A DNA stretch of 64,000 nucleotides, from the NCBI GenBank assembly GCA_029776065.1, contig JARVJP010000011.1, positions 1-64,000 on the forward strand, read 5' to 3'. Both the position numbers and the translations under genes were made by a program. Numbering within the stretch: the stretch's first letter is position 1; the number at the start of each line of letters is the position of its first letter. Below the pieces are notes generated by a model. It was not told the DNA's origin, did not search any database, and saw only the letters and a list, made by a program, of their open reading frames with translations. Source of the DNA: Nitrososphaeria archaeon (lineage in GTDB: Archaea; Thermoproteota; Nitrososphaeria; JACIWG01). Below are positions 43,400 to 52,621 of this stretch, in pieces.

Positions 43400-44830
43400 T
43401 TGCCATCCCAAGGTTCTACTTCTAAATTAGAGAAAAATTCTAGACGTTCCGTACTACTTGCGACGACAATATCATCTTTTTTGGTTGCCTTTATGGTGTC
43501 AGCGGCGAATGTCGCTCTCCCTTTGATTGGTGTTGAATTCAAGCTTGATCCTATTATGCTAGGTTGGATACAATCGTCTTATTTTCTAGCGTCTGTTGTC
43601 TTCCTGGTTCCAATAGGTAGGATTGCGGACATTAAAGGTAGAAAGAATATCTTCATTTTTGGGTTGTTTTTATACACGATCACGTCGCTTTTAGCATCGT
43701 TTTCAAGTTCAAACCATTTCTTGCTCTCTGTTCGCGTATTTCAAGGGGTCGGCGGTGCGATGATAGTCGCAACAGCCGTCGCTATCCTTATTGAAGCCTT
43801 CCCTGAAAGGGAATGGGGTAAAGTTCTTGGTATAAATACTGCTGCAGTTTACATTGGAGTGTCATCAGGCCCTTCTTTGAGCGGTTTTCTGATACAATAT
43901 TTTGGTTGGAGAAGTATATTCTTGATTAATGCCCCATTAGGGGTATTGACTCTCGGTCTATCACTTTTAAAGTTGAAAGATGATTGGATTCAAATTAAGG
44001 ACTCGAAGTTTGATCTTTTAGGTACAGTTGTTTACGGCCTTGGTTTGACGATGATCATATATGGTGTATCATCTGCTTTTTCAGCATCATCTAACAGCTG
44101 GAATGTAAGTTTTGAAGCCATTTTCATCCCTCTTGTTATCTTGGTGTTTGGAACCTTTACGATGATAGGGTTCATAGTATGGGAAACAAAGTCTCATTCA
44201 CCTATTCTAGATTTAAAATTATTTAAATTGAATAAAGTCTTCTCTTATACGAACTTCGCAACACTAATAAATTATAGCGCAAATTCTGCGACTTCTCTCT
44301 TGTTAAGCCTGTACCTCCTATTGGTGAAGGGCTTGGAACCTGAAATGGTGGGTCTAACCTTGCTTCCGCAACCAGCGATCCAAGCTGCTCTTTCTCCTGT
44401 TGCAGGCTGGCTTTCTGATCGAATTCAAGCTAGGGTTTTAGCGTCCCTTGGAATGGCGATCACAGGTGTTGGATTAGCACTGTTTATGTTTCTTGAACCT
44501 TCAACAAATATAACGTTTATAATGTTAAATCTCATTCTAATAGGCATAGGATTTGCCTTTTTTAGTTCACCAAACACAAATTTGTTGATGAGCTCCGTAA
44601 GTGATCGCGATCATGGTGTTGCCTCTTCGATGCTCGCTACGATGAGGCAGTTAGGGATGATAACTAGTACTATAATTGCTACAAGTGTCATCTCATATTA
44701 CGTTAAAGGGGTTGAAATATCAGAAGCCCCCACGCATCTTTTAGTTTCGGGGGTAAGCCGATCCTTCGCCATCTCCGCGGTGTTATGCTTCATTGGGGGG
44801 ATTCTATCGTGGAGAGCCGTCAATAGGTAG
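43400..44830 (+). CDS. MFS multidrug transporter, DHA2 (14-helix) type
   Basis: 476 residues with about 14 helices. MFS motif A (GRIADIKGRKNIF) between helices 2 and 3, motif C-like (GVSSGPSLSGFL) in helix 5 typical of drug:H+ antiporters. TTG start with GGGGGTG about 8 nt upstream. Exports a toxic or signalling compound. Single gene, 50 nt after the protease partner; co-expression is possible but not shown. Confidence 0.85.
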   Translation: MPSQGSTSKLEKNSRRSVLLATTISSFLVAFMVSAANVALPLIGVEFKLDPIMLGWIQSSYFLASVVFLVPIGRIADIKGRKNIFIFGLFLYTITSLLASFSSSNHFLLSVRVFQGVGGAMIVATAVAILIEAFPEREWGKVLGINTAAVYIGVSSGPSLSGFLIQYFGWRSIFLINAPLGVLTLGLSLLKLKDDWIQIKDSKFDLLGTVVYGLGLTMIIYGVSSAFSASSNSWNVSFEAIFIPLVILVFGTFTMIGFIVWETKSHSPILDLKLFKLNKVFSYTNFATLINYSANSATSLLLSLYLLLVKGLEPEMVGLTLLPQPAIQAALSPVAGWLSDRIQARVLASLGMAITGVGLALFMFLEPSTNITFIMLNLILIGIGFAFFSSPNTNLLMSSVSDRDHGVASSMLATMRQLGMITSTIIATSVISYYVKGVEISEAPTHLLVSGVSRSFAISAVLCFIGGILSWRAVNR

Positions 44831-45408
44831 TATAAGAGTACTTGGTTAAGAGTTGTTGAATTTATGTACCGTTTTCAGATTAAATTGATTTCAGTGCCCT
44901 AGCTTTCACCTTTACAATTGTTCGATTAAAAAAGAGTGACATACAATCACAGCATCAGTTAGAACCTAGGAGGATTTACTCGAAGAAGAGTTATATTCGC
45001 CCTCCATTTGTTCGCCAGAGTAACCACTTAAGACGTTCCACCTCCAACATGGTGGCTGAGGCTGAAGAGAACGCATTCCAGTTAATTACTCTTTCGCATA
45101 TCATTTTCCTATGTTTCAATATGAACAGACCACTTCCACCTCTACCTAACATCATAAAACTTCGCATCAAAGATTTTACGAAATTAACCGTTATTACTAA
45201 AAATATCTCTATATTATTGCTCAATTATTAAATCATCTCCGGATTTCAATCTTGTACTAGCATCTTATATGCGTTGCTCATTAATATTCGGATATTATTC
45301 ATAAGTTTAACAAAATTTTTGTAATAAACCAAATATTCCGGATGATATCTTATGTGCGACGATAATCTTAATAAAGAACTTCCAATTTTTCATGATGTTG
45401 GTAACTAG
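44831..45408. other. Intergenic region upstream of an Lrp-type regulator
   Basis: About 580 bases with short overlapping ORFs on both strands (around 44991-45231) that lack ribosome sites and family features; I do not call them. The 3' part holds repeated operator-like words at 45235-45358 described separately. Confidence 0.35.
45262..45358. promoter_or_regulatory. Repeated operator-like sequences before the Lrp-family gene
   Basis: AATATTCGGATATTAT (45283-45298) and AATATTCCGGATGATAT (45332-45348) are near-palindromic and ~49 bp apart. ATCTTATATGCG (45262-45273) and ATCTTATGTGCG (45347-45358) flank them in opposite order. Multiple spaced AT-rich palindromes are typical of Lrp autoregulation. 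Confidence 0.4.
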
Positions 45409-45897
45409 TTGACTCAACTCAAGAGGCCTATACAAGCCAAGGATAAATATCAAGTAGACGAAGTTGATAAGAAAGTATTAAGAGGGTATCAGCAAGACGC
45501 CTCACTTTCTTACAAAGAGTTAAGTGAAATTATTGGTCTACCCTCATCAACAATATTCGATAGAGTTAAACGGTTACGTAAAGCTGGTATAATAAAGGCA
45601 ATTGTGCCAATTTTGGACCCAGAGATGCTGGGGCTTCACACAACGGCATGGATTACGGCTAAGGTAGAGAAGGGCGCAGACTGTTGCGAGACAGCGGATA
45701 GGATTGCTAAGATACCTGGGGTACTAGAAGTCCACGAAATCGTGGGTCTCTATGACATATTTATCAAGGTTAAAGTGTGTGATAACATAGATTTGCACAA
45801 TATAAGTGAGCTTATATCGAAGACACCGGGTGTTCAAGAAGCTCATTCTATGGTCGCGTTAAGAACGGTGAAGGAAGACGTTAGACTTAATATTTGA
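45409..45897 (+). CDS. Lrp/AsnC-family transcription regulator
   Basis: 162 residues from a TTG start. HTH at ~20-70 (VDKKVLRGYQQDASLSYKELS, LPSSTIFDRVKRLRKAGII), then a RAM effector domain (~75-155: AKIPGVLEVHEIVGLYDIFIKV, ISKTPGVQEAHSMVALRTVKED). Probably senses an amino acid. Autoregulation is suggested by the repeats upstream. A GYD-domain gene lies convergent 30 nt downstream. Confidence 0.88.
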   Translation: MTQLKRPIQAKDKYQVDEVDKKVLRGYQQDASLSYKELSEIIGLPSSTIFDRVKRLRKAGIIKAIVPILDPEMLGLHTTAWITAKVEKGADCCETADRIAKIPGVLEVHEIVGLYDIFIKVKVCDNIDLHNISELISKTPGVQEAHSMVALRTVKEDVRLNI

Positions 45898-45928
45898 TCT
45901 TAATATAAGATGATAAAAAAAGAAGATC

Positions 45929-46195
45929 TTATTCCAAAAGCTTTAGAGCTTCTTCTCTTGGAACAGCGACTAGAGTCTCAGATGATACTATTTCGCCATA
46001 CTTTATCATGGTTTCCATTATCACTTTCTCGTTAGGCGCCTGTGAAATCAGTATGGCGTCATATCTGCCTAAGGTCCAATACATAGAGATCGGCTTGAGT
46101 CCTTTACTCGCCATTTCTGCTAAAATTTTATTGCTCTCTTCTGGGAAGGTCTTAGAAGGCTTCTTCTTGAACTTCACTAAGGATATGAATATCAT
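45929..46195 (-). CDS. GYD-domain protein
   Basis: 88 residues, one ferredoxin-like alpha/beta domain matching the GYD family (MIFISLVKFKKKPS, LGRYDAILISQAPNEK). The GRYD motif replaces the canonical GxYD. Function unknown; relatives are small dimeric proteins. Upstream is very AT-rich. Confidence 0.75.
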   Translation of the reverse strand: MIFISLVKFKKKPSKTFPEESNKILAEMASKGLKPISMYWTLGRYDAILISQAPNEKVIMETMIKYGEIVSSETLVAVPREEALKLLE

Positions 46196-46429
46196 ATTCT
46201 TCGAATTTTAAACAAAGAAGTTATATTTAAACTTTTATCATAAAAATTCATTATTTTTTTTAAAAAATATTTAGTTCAATAATTTTTTACATCAAATTTA
46301 ACTTATGATTTTGAAATTTTAATATAACTAATACATCATTCCATCCATATGTTCCTCCCTCTGAAATTTGAAATTAAAACTAGAAACAATACTTTAAGAA
46401 GGTCGAATACTAGACCTCCTAAAGGTAGG

Positions 46430-47146
46430 ATGATTAATAGACGCCAACTATTCTATATTTCAACTGCCTCAGTTCTAGGATTAGGTTTTGAGATAGGATA
46501 TGCCGAAACCAAGCGAATAGAAGTTACAAAACTAGATGTAGGTATAGGAAGAAAAATCATCTTCTTGGCTGATCTCCATATAGGTGTCTTAGGTCATGTG
46601 GCAGAAGAAATAATTGAGTTAGTTGATGAAGAAGAACCGGACATAATTATGCTAGGAGGAGATACTGTAGACGAACTAACGGTAGACGTTAAATCGGCTT
46701 TAAAAAGTCTTTCTAGTTTAGAAGCTCGAGAAAAGTTTGCTGTCATGGGTAACCACGAATATTGGAGTGGTAAAGCAGGAGAGTTGGCGGAGAATCTTAA
46801 AGATCAAGGGTTTAAAGTTCTCTACAATTCAGTTGTTTCAAGCACAGCAGGAAAGGTCTATGGCTTAGACTGGAAGGAAGACAGGAAATACCCGCAGATA
46901 AAGGCTGAAGGAATAGTTATTGTTCACGATCCAAATGCTGCGATGTCTGTGTCTGGTAGCGCTTTGATACTCGCAGGCCATACTCATGGTGGAGTGGTTC
47001 TATTTGGTTTGAAGTATTCTAACTCAGTTTTTACGCGTGGTCTATACAAGATCGATGGGGGTGGAGTTCTTTATGTTTCAAGAGGGCTTGGACAGATGTT
47101 CCCTTGGCGTCTATCTTCCCCTTTAGAACTAGTGATAATAGAATAA
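46430..47146 (+). CDS. Metallophosphoesterase, YkuE-like, membrane-anchored
   Basis: 238 residues from ATG 46430, with AAAGGTAGG before it and an RR-containing hydrophobic N-terminus (MINRRQLFYISTASVLGLG). An in-frame ATG at 46349 would add 27 polar residues. Calcineurin-type motifs: DLHIG (motif I), GGDTVDE, GNHEYW, and GHTHGG. Hydrolyses a phosphoester, perhaps of lipid or nucleotide, at the outer side if the N-terminal segment is exported. Confidence 0.85.
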   Translation: MINRRQLFYISTASVLGLGFEIGYAETKRIEVTKLDVGIGRKIIFLADLHIGVLGHVAEEIIELVDEEEPDIIMLGGDTVDELTVDVKSALKSLSSLEAREKFAVMGNHEYWSGKAGELAENLKDQGFKVLYNSVVSSTAGKVYGLDWKEDRKYPQIKAEGIVIVHDPNAAMSVSGSALILAGHTHGGVVLFGLKYSNSVFTRGLYKIDGGGVLYVSRGLGQMFPWRLSSPLELVIIE

Positions 47147-47247
47147 GTTGAGAGAAGGTTGTGTTAACGTACTAACATGCAGGTTTCGTGAGGTGCTTGT
47201 TCTTTGATAAGATTTATATGCGACTTCATAGAAGAGTGTATTAAATA

Positions 47248-47571
47248 ATGGGAAATACTAAGTCCTTGTTACTAATATTTTATGCAGTAAGTTTGATTTT
47301 GCTAGCTTTAGCTCCTTGGCTTGATGATGAGGAAATACATGACAGGATACTTAGGGAAAAGGGTAGAGTAGATGGTACAATTGTGCCGATAGAAAATATT
47401 GTTGGAAGCGAGGAAGCGTTAAAAGATATGATAGCATATAGTAAAGCGCATGGCGTAACGGAAGGACTTCTAATCTGCGATTATGAAGTGATGTGGGCTC
47501 CATTTGGAAGGTGGGTTGCAAGCTGTGAAGGTGGTTATTACGTTACATTCTATGGCCAGGTTATCCCGTAA
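47248..47571 (+). CDS. Small membrane-anchored protein, unknown
   Basis: 107 residues. One N-terminal hydrophobic segment (LLLIFYAVSLILLALAPWL) then a ~75-residue domain with two Cys (LLICDYEV, VASCEGG) that may pair outside. TATA-like TTTATATG about 35 nt upstream. No family recognised. Convergent with the HEPN-like gene. Confidence 0.55.
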   Translation: MGNTKSLLLIFYAVSLILLALAPWLDDEEIHDRILREKGRVDGTIVPIENIVGSEEALKDMIAYSKAHGVTEGLLICDYEVMWAPFGRWVASCEGGYYVTFYGQVIP

Positions 47572-47588
47572 ACCGCTAAACCTTTAAT

Positions 47589-48068
47589 CTAAAAACTTAG
47601 TGGGAGTTCTTTGCATGAATCGATGATCGTTTTACTAGCTGAGAGCATCCATAAGACTTCTTCCTTTGTTATAGGTTGGTCGAGAGTTGATCTAAGCTTT
47701 ATTGTGTTTATATGTTGCGTTGCTTCAATAAAGGATACTTTGACACCTTTTGAGAGGGCTAGAAAGGACATGTCCACGATGTTCAATTCTGGAGAGAACG
47801 GGATTTGAAGAGAAGAGAGTACCTTTGTAAGGACATCTTTCACAGCTGAGTAAGAAAGGGATATTGCCTCTTTATAATTCATCGAGTCATAGCTTTCTTT
47901 TGCTTTACTGTAGAGTGCTATAGCATCGTTTAGATCTATTGAGATGAAATATTCGCGAGTAGGTTGAACTGGAATGGATCCTTGCGGGTGAGAAGCTCTT
48001 GGTCCTTTAGTAAGATTGTAAGTTATAGCGACAGCTACCATAATACCAAAGGTAATCAGACTCCACAT
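47589..48068 (-). CDS. Membrane-anchored helical protein (HEPN-like)
   Basis: 159 residues. One N-terminal membrane helix (SLITFGIMVAVAITYNL), a Pro-rich linker, and a helical bundle (~42-155: DAIALYSKAKESYDSMNYKEAISLSYSAVKDVLTK...). The bundle resembles HEPN/tetratricopeptide-like domains fused to membrane anchors in archaea. No RxxxxH ribonuclease motif is visible, so it is probably a binding module. Confidence 0.5.
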   Translation of the reverse strand: MWSLITFGIMVAVAITYNLTKGPRASHPQGSIPVQPTREYFISIDLNDAIALYSKAKESYDSMNYKEAISLSYSAVKDVLTKVLSSLQIPFSPELNIVDMSFLALSKGVKVSFIEATQHINTIKLRSTLDQPITKEEVLWMLSASKTIIDSCKELPLSF

Positions 48069-48236
48069 AGTGAGGGCGAGTACATCTATCTTTAGCGTAG
48101 TTGATCAACCTATGGTAAAGGCTTTGCCTAAAAAACTTTTATAACTTAAAAAGTTGTTCAATTAATGGCGTCGATGAGGAATCAGAGTTAATGAGAAGCC
48201 TTAATGACTTGAAGGCATTTGTCTGAGACGCCATCT

Positions 48237-49550
48237 TTAATGAGTATCTGCCAGAGGGACCTTTGAGCGCAACCATATCACGCTATCTACTTCTTTGAAG
48301 CTTTTAATGTAGTGTATAACGACTGTCAACGTCAAAATAAGCATTAGACTTCTAAATACGAATAGAATTTTAAGGCTTGGTAAAAGTTCTAAGTAGAGGA
48401 GGCGTCTTGAAAGTTCAAGGACGAGGCCACCTAAAGGCGATCCGATGATCATTGATATGTCCCTTACGACACCGTAAGCGCCATAACCTGCACCCCGCGC
48501 CTCTAGGGGTAAGGCGTCTCCAACTAATGCTGTAAACATCGGAGTAGCCATAGCATTGGCTCCCAAAACTAATGGGATAATTATATAAGCGTCCATGATG
48601 TTGTCCACAAATAATAGTAATGGTGAAGTAAGAACTGAAATAAATACTCCTAAAAGCAAAACCTTCCATTTGCCATACTTATCTCCAACTTCTCCGAAAA
48701 AGAATTGAACAACTAAACTGAAGATCCCTGTTAAGCCTAAGATTAAACCTGTATCTAATTCGTCGCCGTTTAGGACATTTGTTATGAAGATAGGTGTATA
48801 CCCTTGCATTAATGAGGCTGCGGTATACAATATTAGTGCGGAGACGGCAAGGTTCTTTAATGCCGGAAACTTTTTGAACGTCATCGATGCTTTTTTGAAG
48901 TGTTGTACAAAGTTCATCGAATAGATGGCATTAACTCCTTCAAACCTTTCCCTCTTCTGAACTGTTTCTTTTAAAAAGAAAAGGGCGAAAACGAAGGCAA
49001 TAAACGAGAGGCCTGCGCTAAATCCGAAGGTAGCGTTTAGCCCGTACATATTAGAAATTACACCGCCAACAAATGGTCCTGTAAACCAACCAGTGTTATA
49101 CGCTATTTGAATGGTGGAGATAACCTTCCCTCGGTGTTTGGGTTCGCAGACATCCATTACCATCGCATCTGAAACAGGCCACAACGCGCCTGAAAAGAAT
49201 CCTTGAAAAGCCCTAATCGCAAGGACATGCCAAGTTTGAGTAGCGAATATGTAGAAGATCGACACCAAACCGTAGGCAAAAAGTGGTATTACTATGAAGG
49301 CCTTGCGACCGTATCTGTCTGAAAGCGACCCGATAGGGCCTTGGGAAAGAACTCTAGTGACCGCAAAGATACTTATAGTTAGACCTATTTCGATTTCCGA
49401 AGCGTTAAGCTTGTCGTATAGCAGAATAGGGATGATGGGAAGTATCTGACCAAAACCGAGCATGGTGATGCCGTTTGAAAGAATTAGGATACCTATTGTT
49501 GGGTTCCGTAGAAGAGACCTCCTTGAAAAAGACGCTTCTTTGTTTGGCAT
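48237..49550 (-). CDS. MFS transporter (12 helices)
   Basis: 437 residues. Motif A (GSLSDRYGRKAF) between helices 2 and 3 and its weaker copy (GEVGDKYGKWK) in the second half; about 12 helices. Resembles DHA1-type drug or sugar exporters. Substrate unknown. Ends near a convergent arrangement with no neighbours to suggest substrate. Confidence 0.85.
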   Translation of the reverse strand: MPNKEASFSRRSLLRNPTIGILILSNGITMLGFGQILPIIPILLYDKLNASEIEIGLTISIFAVTRVLSQGPIGSLSDRYGRKAFIVIPLFAYGLVSIFYIFATQTWHVLAIRAFQGFFSGALWPVSDAMVMDVCEPKHRGKVISTIQIAYNTGWFTGPFVGGVISNMYGLNATFGFSAGLSFIAFVFALFFLKETVQKRERFEGVNAIYSMNFVQHFKKASMTFKKFPALKNLAVSALILYTAASLMQGYTPIFITNVLNGDELDTGLILGLTGIFSLVVQFFFGEVGDKYGKWKVLLLGVFISVLTSPLLLFVDNIMDAYIIIPLVLGANAMATPMFTALVGDALPLEARGAGYGAYGVVRDISMIIGSPLGGLVLELSRRLLYLELLPSLKILFVFRSLMLILTLTVVIHYIKSFKEVDSVIWLRSKVPLADTH

Positions 49551-49580
49551 TTGGAAGAAACTTCCCCTCTTCTTAGGTGG

Positions 49581-50429
49581 CTAAATCCTTCCAAGAGCGA
49601 TGTCCCATAAAATTCTAATATCGTTCATACAAGCCTCATCTGAGTCATATGGTGTTTCCATTATTATAGGTAAGTCCTTAATCTCTCTCCTTTGTAAGAA
49701 AAACTTGAAGCCTTCTAGGCCTATTTGGCCGAGTCCGATATGTTCATGTCGGTCTAGATGGCCGTTGAGGGCTCCTTTTGAATCATTGGCATGCACCATT
49801 TTTAGACGGTTGAGCCCTATTACTTTGTCAAAATCAGATAGCAAAGATTCTATTTTTGATTGGGAACGTATATCGTATCCTGCAGCGAACCCGTGGCAGG
49901 TGTCGTAACATATTCCAATATGTTTATCATCATCTATTAAGTCTATGCATCTTCTCAAATGTTCGAATGTGTGGCCTACGCTATTTTTTTGGCCTGCGGT
50001 ATTCTCAAGTAGTATCATAACGTTGTCGGAAGAAGAAGTTAGAGCGGTGTCGCAAGCTGATGCAACTCTTCTAATCCCTTCTTCCTCTGATGTACCCATA
50101 TGGCTCCCTAAATGAGTTACAAGATAAGGTATGCCTAACTTACCACATTTTACAACTTCTTCGCATAGAACATTCAAAGACTTTTCGTATTGTTCGCGAT
50201 TTGGGGAAGCGATGTTAGGGAGATACGGCATGTGAGCGATGGGAAAGAGCTTGGTTTCTTTGTATTTATTTTTAAAGTTGATATAATCGTATTCAACAAG
50301 TTGTTTAGCTCTCCAACCTCGAGGGTTTCTTGTGAAAATTTGGAAAGCAGTGCAACCCATCGCTTTAGCTCTTTCAAATGATAGACTAATTTCACCTATA
50401 ATTGAAACATGTGCTCCGATTAGAGGCAT
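49581..50429 (-). CDS. nfo: Endonuclease IV (AP endonuclease)
   Basis: 282 residues, the normal length for Nfo. Zinc-binding motifs: GAHVSI at the start, HLGSHMG, ENTAGQ, GICYDTCHGFAAG, KMVHANDSKG, LDRHEHIGLG, and METP near the end. Cuts 5' to abasic sites in base-excision repair. Confidence 0.95.
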   Translation of the reverse strand: MPLIGAHVSIIGEISLSFERAKAMGCTAFQIFTRNPRGWRAKQLVEYDYINFKNKYKETKLFPIAHMPYLPNIASPNREQYEKSLNVLCEEVVKCGKLGIPYLVTHLGSHMGTSEEEGIRRVASACDTALTSSSDNVMILLENTAGQKNSVGHTFEHLRRCIDLIDDDKHIGICYDTCHGFAAGYDIRSQSKIESLLSDFDKVIGLNRLKMVHANDSKGALNGHLDRHEHIGLGQIGLEGFKFFLQRREIKDLPIIMETPYDSDEACMNDIRILWDIALGRI

Positions 50430-50502
50430 TCTATCAGAAGAGTTAGACCTTTATAAAATATATAAGCATTAAATTTTAAAGAAGTATGAGAAGTTGGCTT
50501 GG

Positions 50503-51738
50503 CTAAGGAGACTCTCCAGCTAACTTCATCGCTTCTACAACTCTATTAACACTCACCACCATCGCAGCAGTTCTCATGTCTATGTCCTTCGATTTCGATA
50601 TAGTGTAAATGTCAAAGAAAGCTTCTCTAATTCTTTTAACCAGCATCTTGTTTACTTCGTCCTCACTCCAATAGTTTCGTGAAAGGTTCTGTAGCCACTC
50701 GAAGTAGCTGACTAAAACCCCGCCGCTGTTAGCTAAGATATCAGGTACCAAAAGTACACCGTTATCAAAAAGGATTTTGTCCGCTTCAGGTGTTGTAGGA
50801 CCATTTGCACCTTCAACTATTACTTTAGCTTGGATGTTGTTCGCATTCCCTTTATGTATTTGTCCCTCCATAGCGGAAGGTATTAGTATGTCGCATTTAA
50901 TCTCTAAAAGCTCCTCGTTGGTTATGTTCTTAGCTCCTGGAAAATTAATTACAGACCCTGTTTTCTCTTTATGTTCAAGTAATTTCAATGGGTTCAATCC
51001 GTTCTCGTTATATACTCCGCCTTTGGAATCGCTCACCGCTACAATCTTTGCGCCTAGCTCTTTTGCTATGATCGCAGCGTTTGCCCCAACATTCCCATAT
51101 CCTTGTATAGCGACCGCACCCTTTATGCTCTTCCTAACTATTTTGGCTGCCTCCTTAGCGACAATCACTGCCCCCCTTGAAGTAGCGGTGGTTCGCCCTA
51201 AAGATCCGCCAAGAGCAATGGGCTTTCCTGTCACAACACCAGGTTCTTGGTGTCCTACGAGTTGGCTGTAAGTGCTCATTATCCAAGCCATGACTTGTGC
51301 ATCGGTGTATACATCAGGTGCTGGGATATCAACATAAGGGCCGATGATTGGGGAAATCATAATTGTGAATTTTTTCGTTAAACGTTCGAGTTCTGGCTTT
51401 GACATTTCCTTTGGATTGCATGTTACACCTCCTTTTGCACCACCATATGGGATGTTCACAACTGCGGTCTTCCAAGTCATCCACATAGCCAAGGCACGAA
51501 CTTCATTTAAATCTACGTTTGGGTGATACCTTATACCTCCTTTGTAGGGACCACGAGCATCGTTATGTTGGACGCGATACCCTGTGAAGACCTTGACTTC
51601 GCCATTATTCATCTTCACAGGGAAGCTGACCTGTAATTCTCTTTTCGGTTTACTTAAAATTTCGAGGTATGACTTATCATGGTCGATATGCTTCCAAGAA
51701 CTTTTAAGTTGTTCGATTGCGATATCATATGCGTTCAA
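50503..51738 (-). CDS. gdhA: Glutamate dehydrogenase
   Basis: 411 residues of the Glu/Leu/Phe/Val dehydrogenase family. The catalytic segment GGAKGGV with Lys, PAPDVYTDAQVMAWIM, the Rossmann motif GYGNVGANAA, and EGANGPTT are all present. Interconverts glutamate and 2-oxoglutarate with NAD(P); the cofactor cannot be read with certainty. Single gene with its own promoter. Confidence 0.93.
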   Translation of the reverse strand: MNAYDIAIEQLKSSWKHIDHDKSYLEILSKPKRELQVSFPVKMNNGEVKVFTGYRVQHNDARGPYKGGIRYHPNVDLNEVRALAMWMTWKTAVVNIPYGGAKGGVTCNPKEMSKPELERLTKKFTIMISPIIGPYVDIPAPDVYTDAQVMAWIMSTYSQLVGHQEPGVVTGKPIALGGSLGRTTATSRGAVIVAKEAAKIVRKSIKGAVAIQGYGNVGANAAIIAKELGAKIVAVSDSKGGVYNENGLNPLKLLEHKEKTGSVINFPGAKNITNEELLEIKCDILIPSAMEGQIHKGNANNIQAKVIVEGANGPTTPEADKILFDNGVLLVPDILANSGGVLVSYFEWLQNLSRNYWSEDEVNKMLVKRIREAFFDIYTISKSKDIDMRTAAMVVSVNRVVEAMKLAGESP

Positions 51739-51817
51739 CTAATCATCACGTCAAAGTTAGCTTTTCCACATAGGTTATAAGTTTTTTTAAACATGCTATA
51801 AAAGGTTTAAGTGGAAT

Positions 51818-52471
51818 CTAACTGGATGTGATCAGTGGAAGTAGTTCTCCAAGTGAATGTATTATGTAGTCGGGTTTCTCTTGGACCAGTTTCTCTATTG
51901 GCGTATACCCTCCAACGACAACTACAGTCTTTATTCCAGCTGCCTTTGATGGAATGATGTCGATAACGCCGTCTCCAACAGTTAAACATTCATCGGCTTT
52001 CACTTTGAAGAGGGAAAGTAGGTGGTAGATCCCTTCAGGGGATGGTTTCATGAACTTCACCTCGTCCCTAGTCAAAACTATATCAAAATATTTGCGTATG
52101 TTAAACTTTTCTAGAATTTCATCAACGGCTTTTTTTCCGCTGTTTGTTAGCAACGCAACTATTTTACCCTGTTCTTTTAAGGCTGATAAAGCCTCTAAAG
52201 CACCTTTTCTAAGAATGGATTCTTTAGCTGCTTTCTCTTCAAACTTGTCTAGAACTCTGAATATGGCAGACCGAACCTTTAAATAAGTCTCATCATCACT
52301 GATTCGTCTAACCTCATCGAGCATGGTCATGTAGCTTTGCCTGTAGTCGATTCCGTGTGCTTTTGGAATGGTTGATTGAATCACTTTGACAACTTCTTCT
52401 TTAGCGCTTTGGACATCTAACTTGAATTCTATCAGCGTGCCATCGAGGTCGAAGAAGACTGCTTTTATCAT
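51818..52471 (-). CDS. HAD-superfamily phosphatase (phosphoglycolate-phosphatase-like)
   Basis: 217 residues from ATG 52471, which opens on MIKAVFFDLDGTLIE; a TTG five codons upstream is less likely. HAD motifs: DLDGT with both Asp, LLTNSG, KPSPEG, and VGDGVIDI. A helical cap lies at ~20-85. Substrate unknown; resembles Gph-type phosphatases. Confidence 0.85.
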   Translation of the reverse strand: MIKAVFFDLDGTLIEFKLDVQSAKEEVVKVIQSTIPKAHGIDYRQSYMTMLDEVRRISDDETYLKVRSAIFRVLDKFEEKAAKESILRKGALEALSALKEQGKIVALLTNSGKKAVDEILEKFNIRKYFDIVLTRDEVKFMKPSPEGIYHLLSLFKVKADECLTVGDGVIDIIPSKAAGIKTVVVVGGYTPIEKLVQEKPDYIIHSLGELLPLITSS

Positions 52472-52621
52472 CGTAGTAGTAAACAACTTAATGGCTAAAA
52501 TATTTTTATGAAAAGTTTGATAAGATTTGAAGAATGAATATGCTCTCCGAATTTTATTATCTGCTTTCTTTCCCTGTTTCTAAAAAAAATTTATGTTTGG
52601 ATACTGGTAAATCCGATTGTA

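Noticed and set aside
44991-45231. Overlapping short ORFs on both strands
   Set aside because: No ribosome site, no domain, poor protein-like composition, and they overlap each other.
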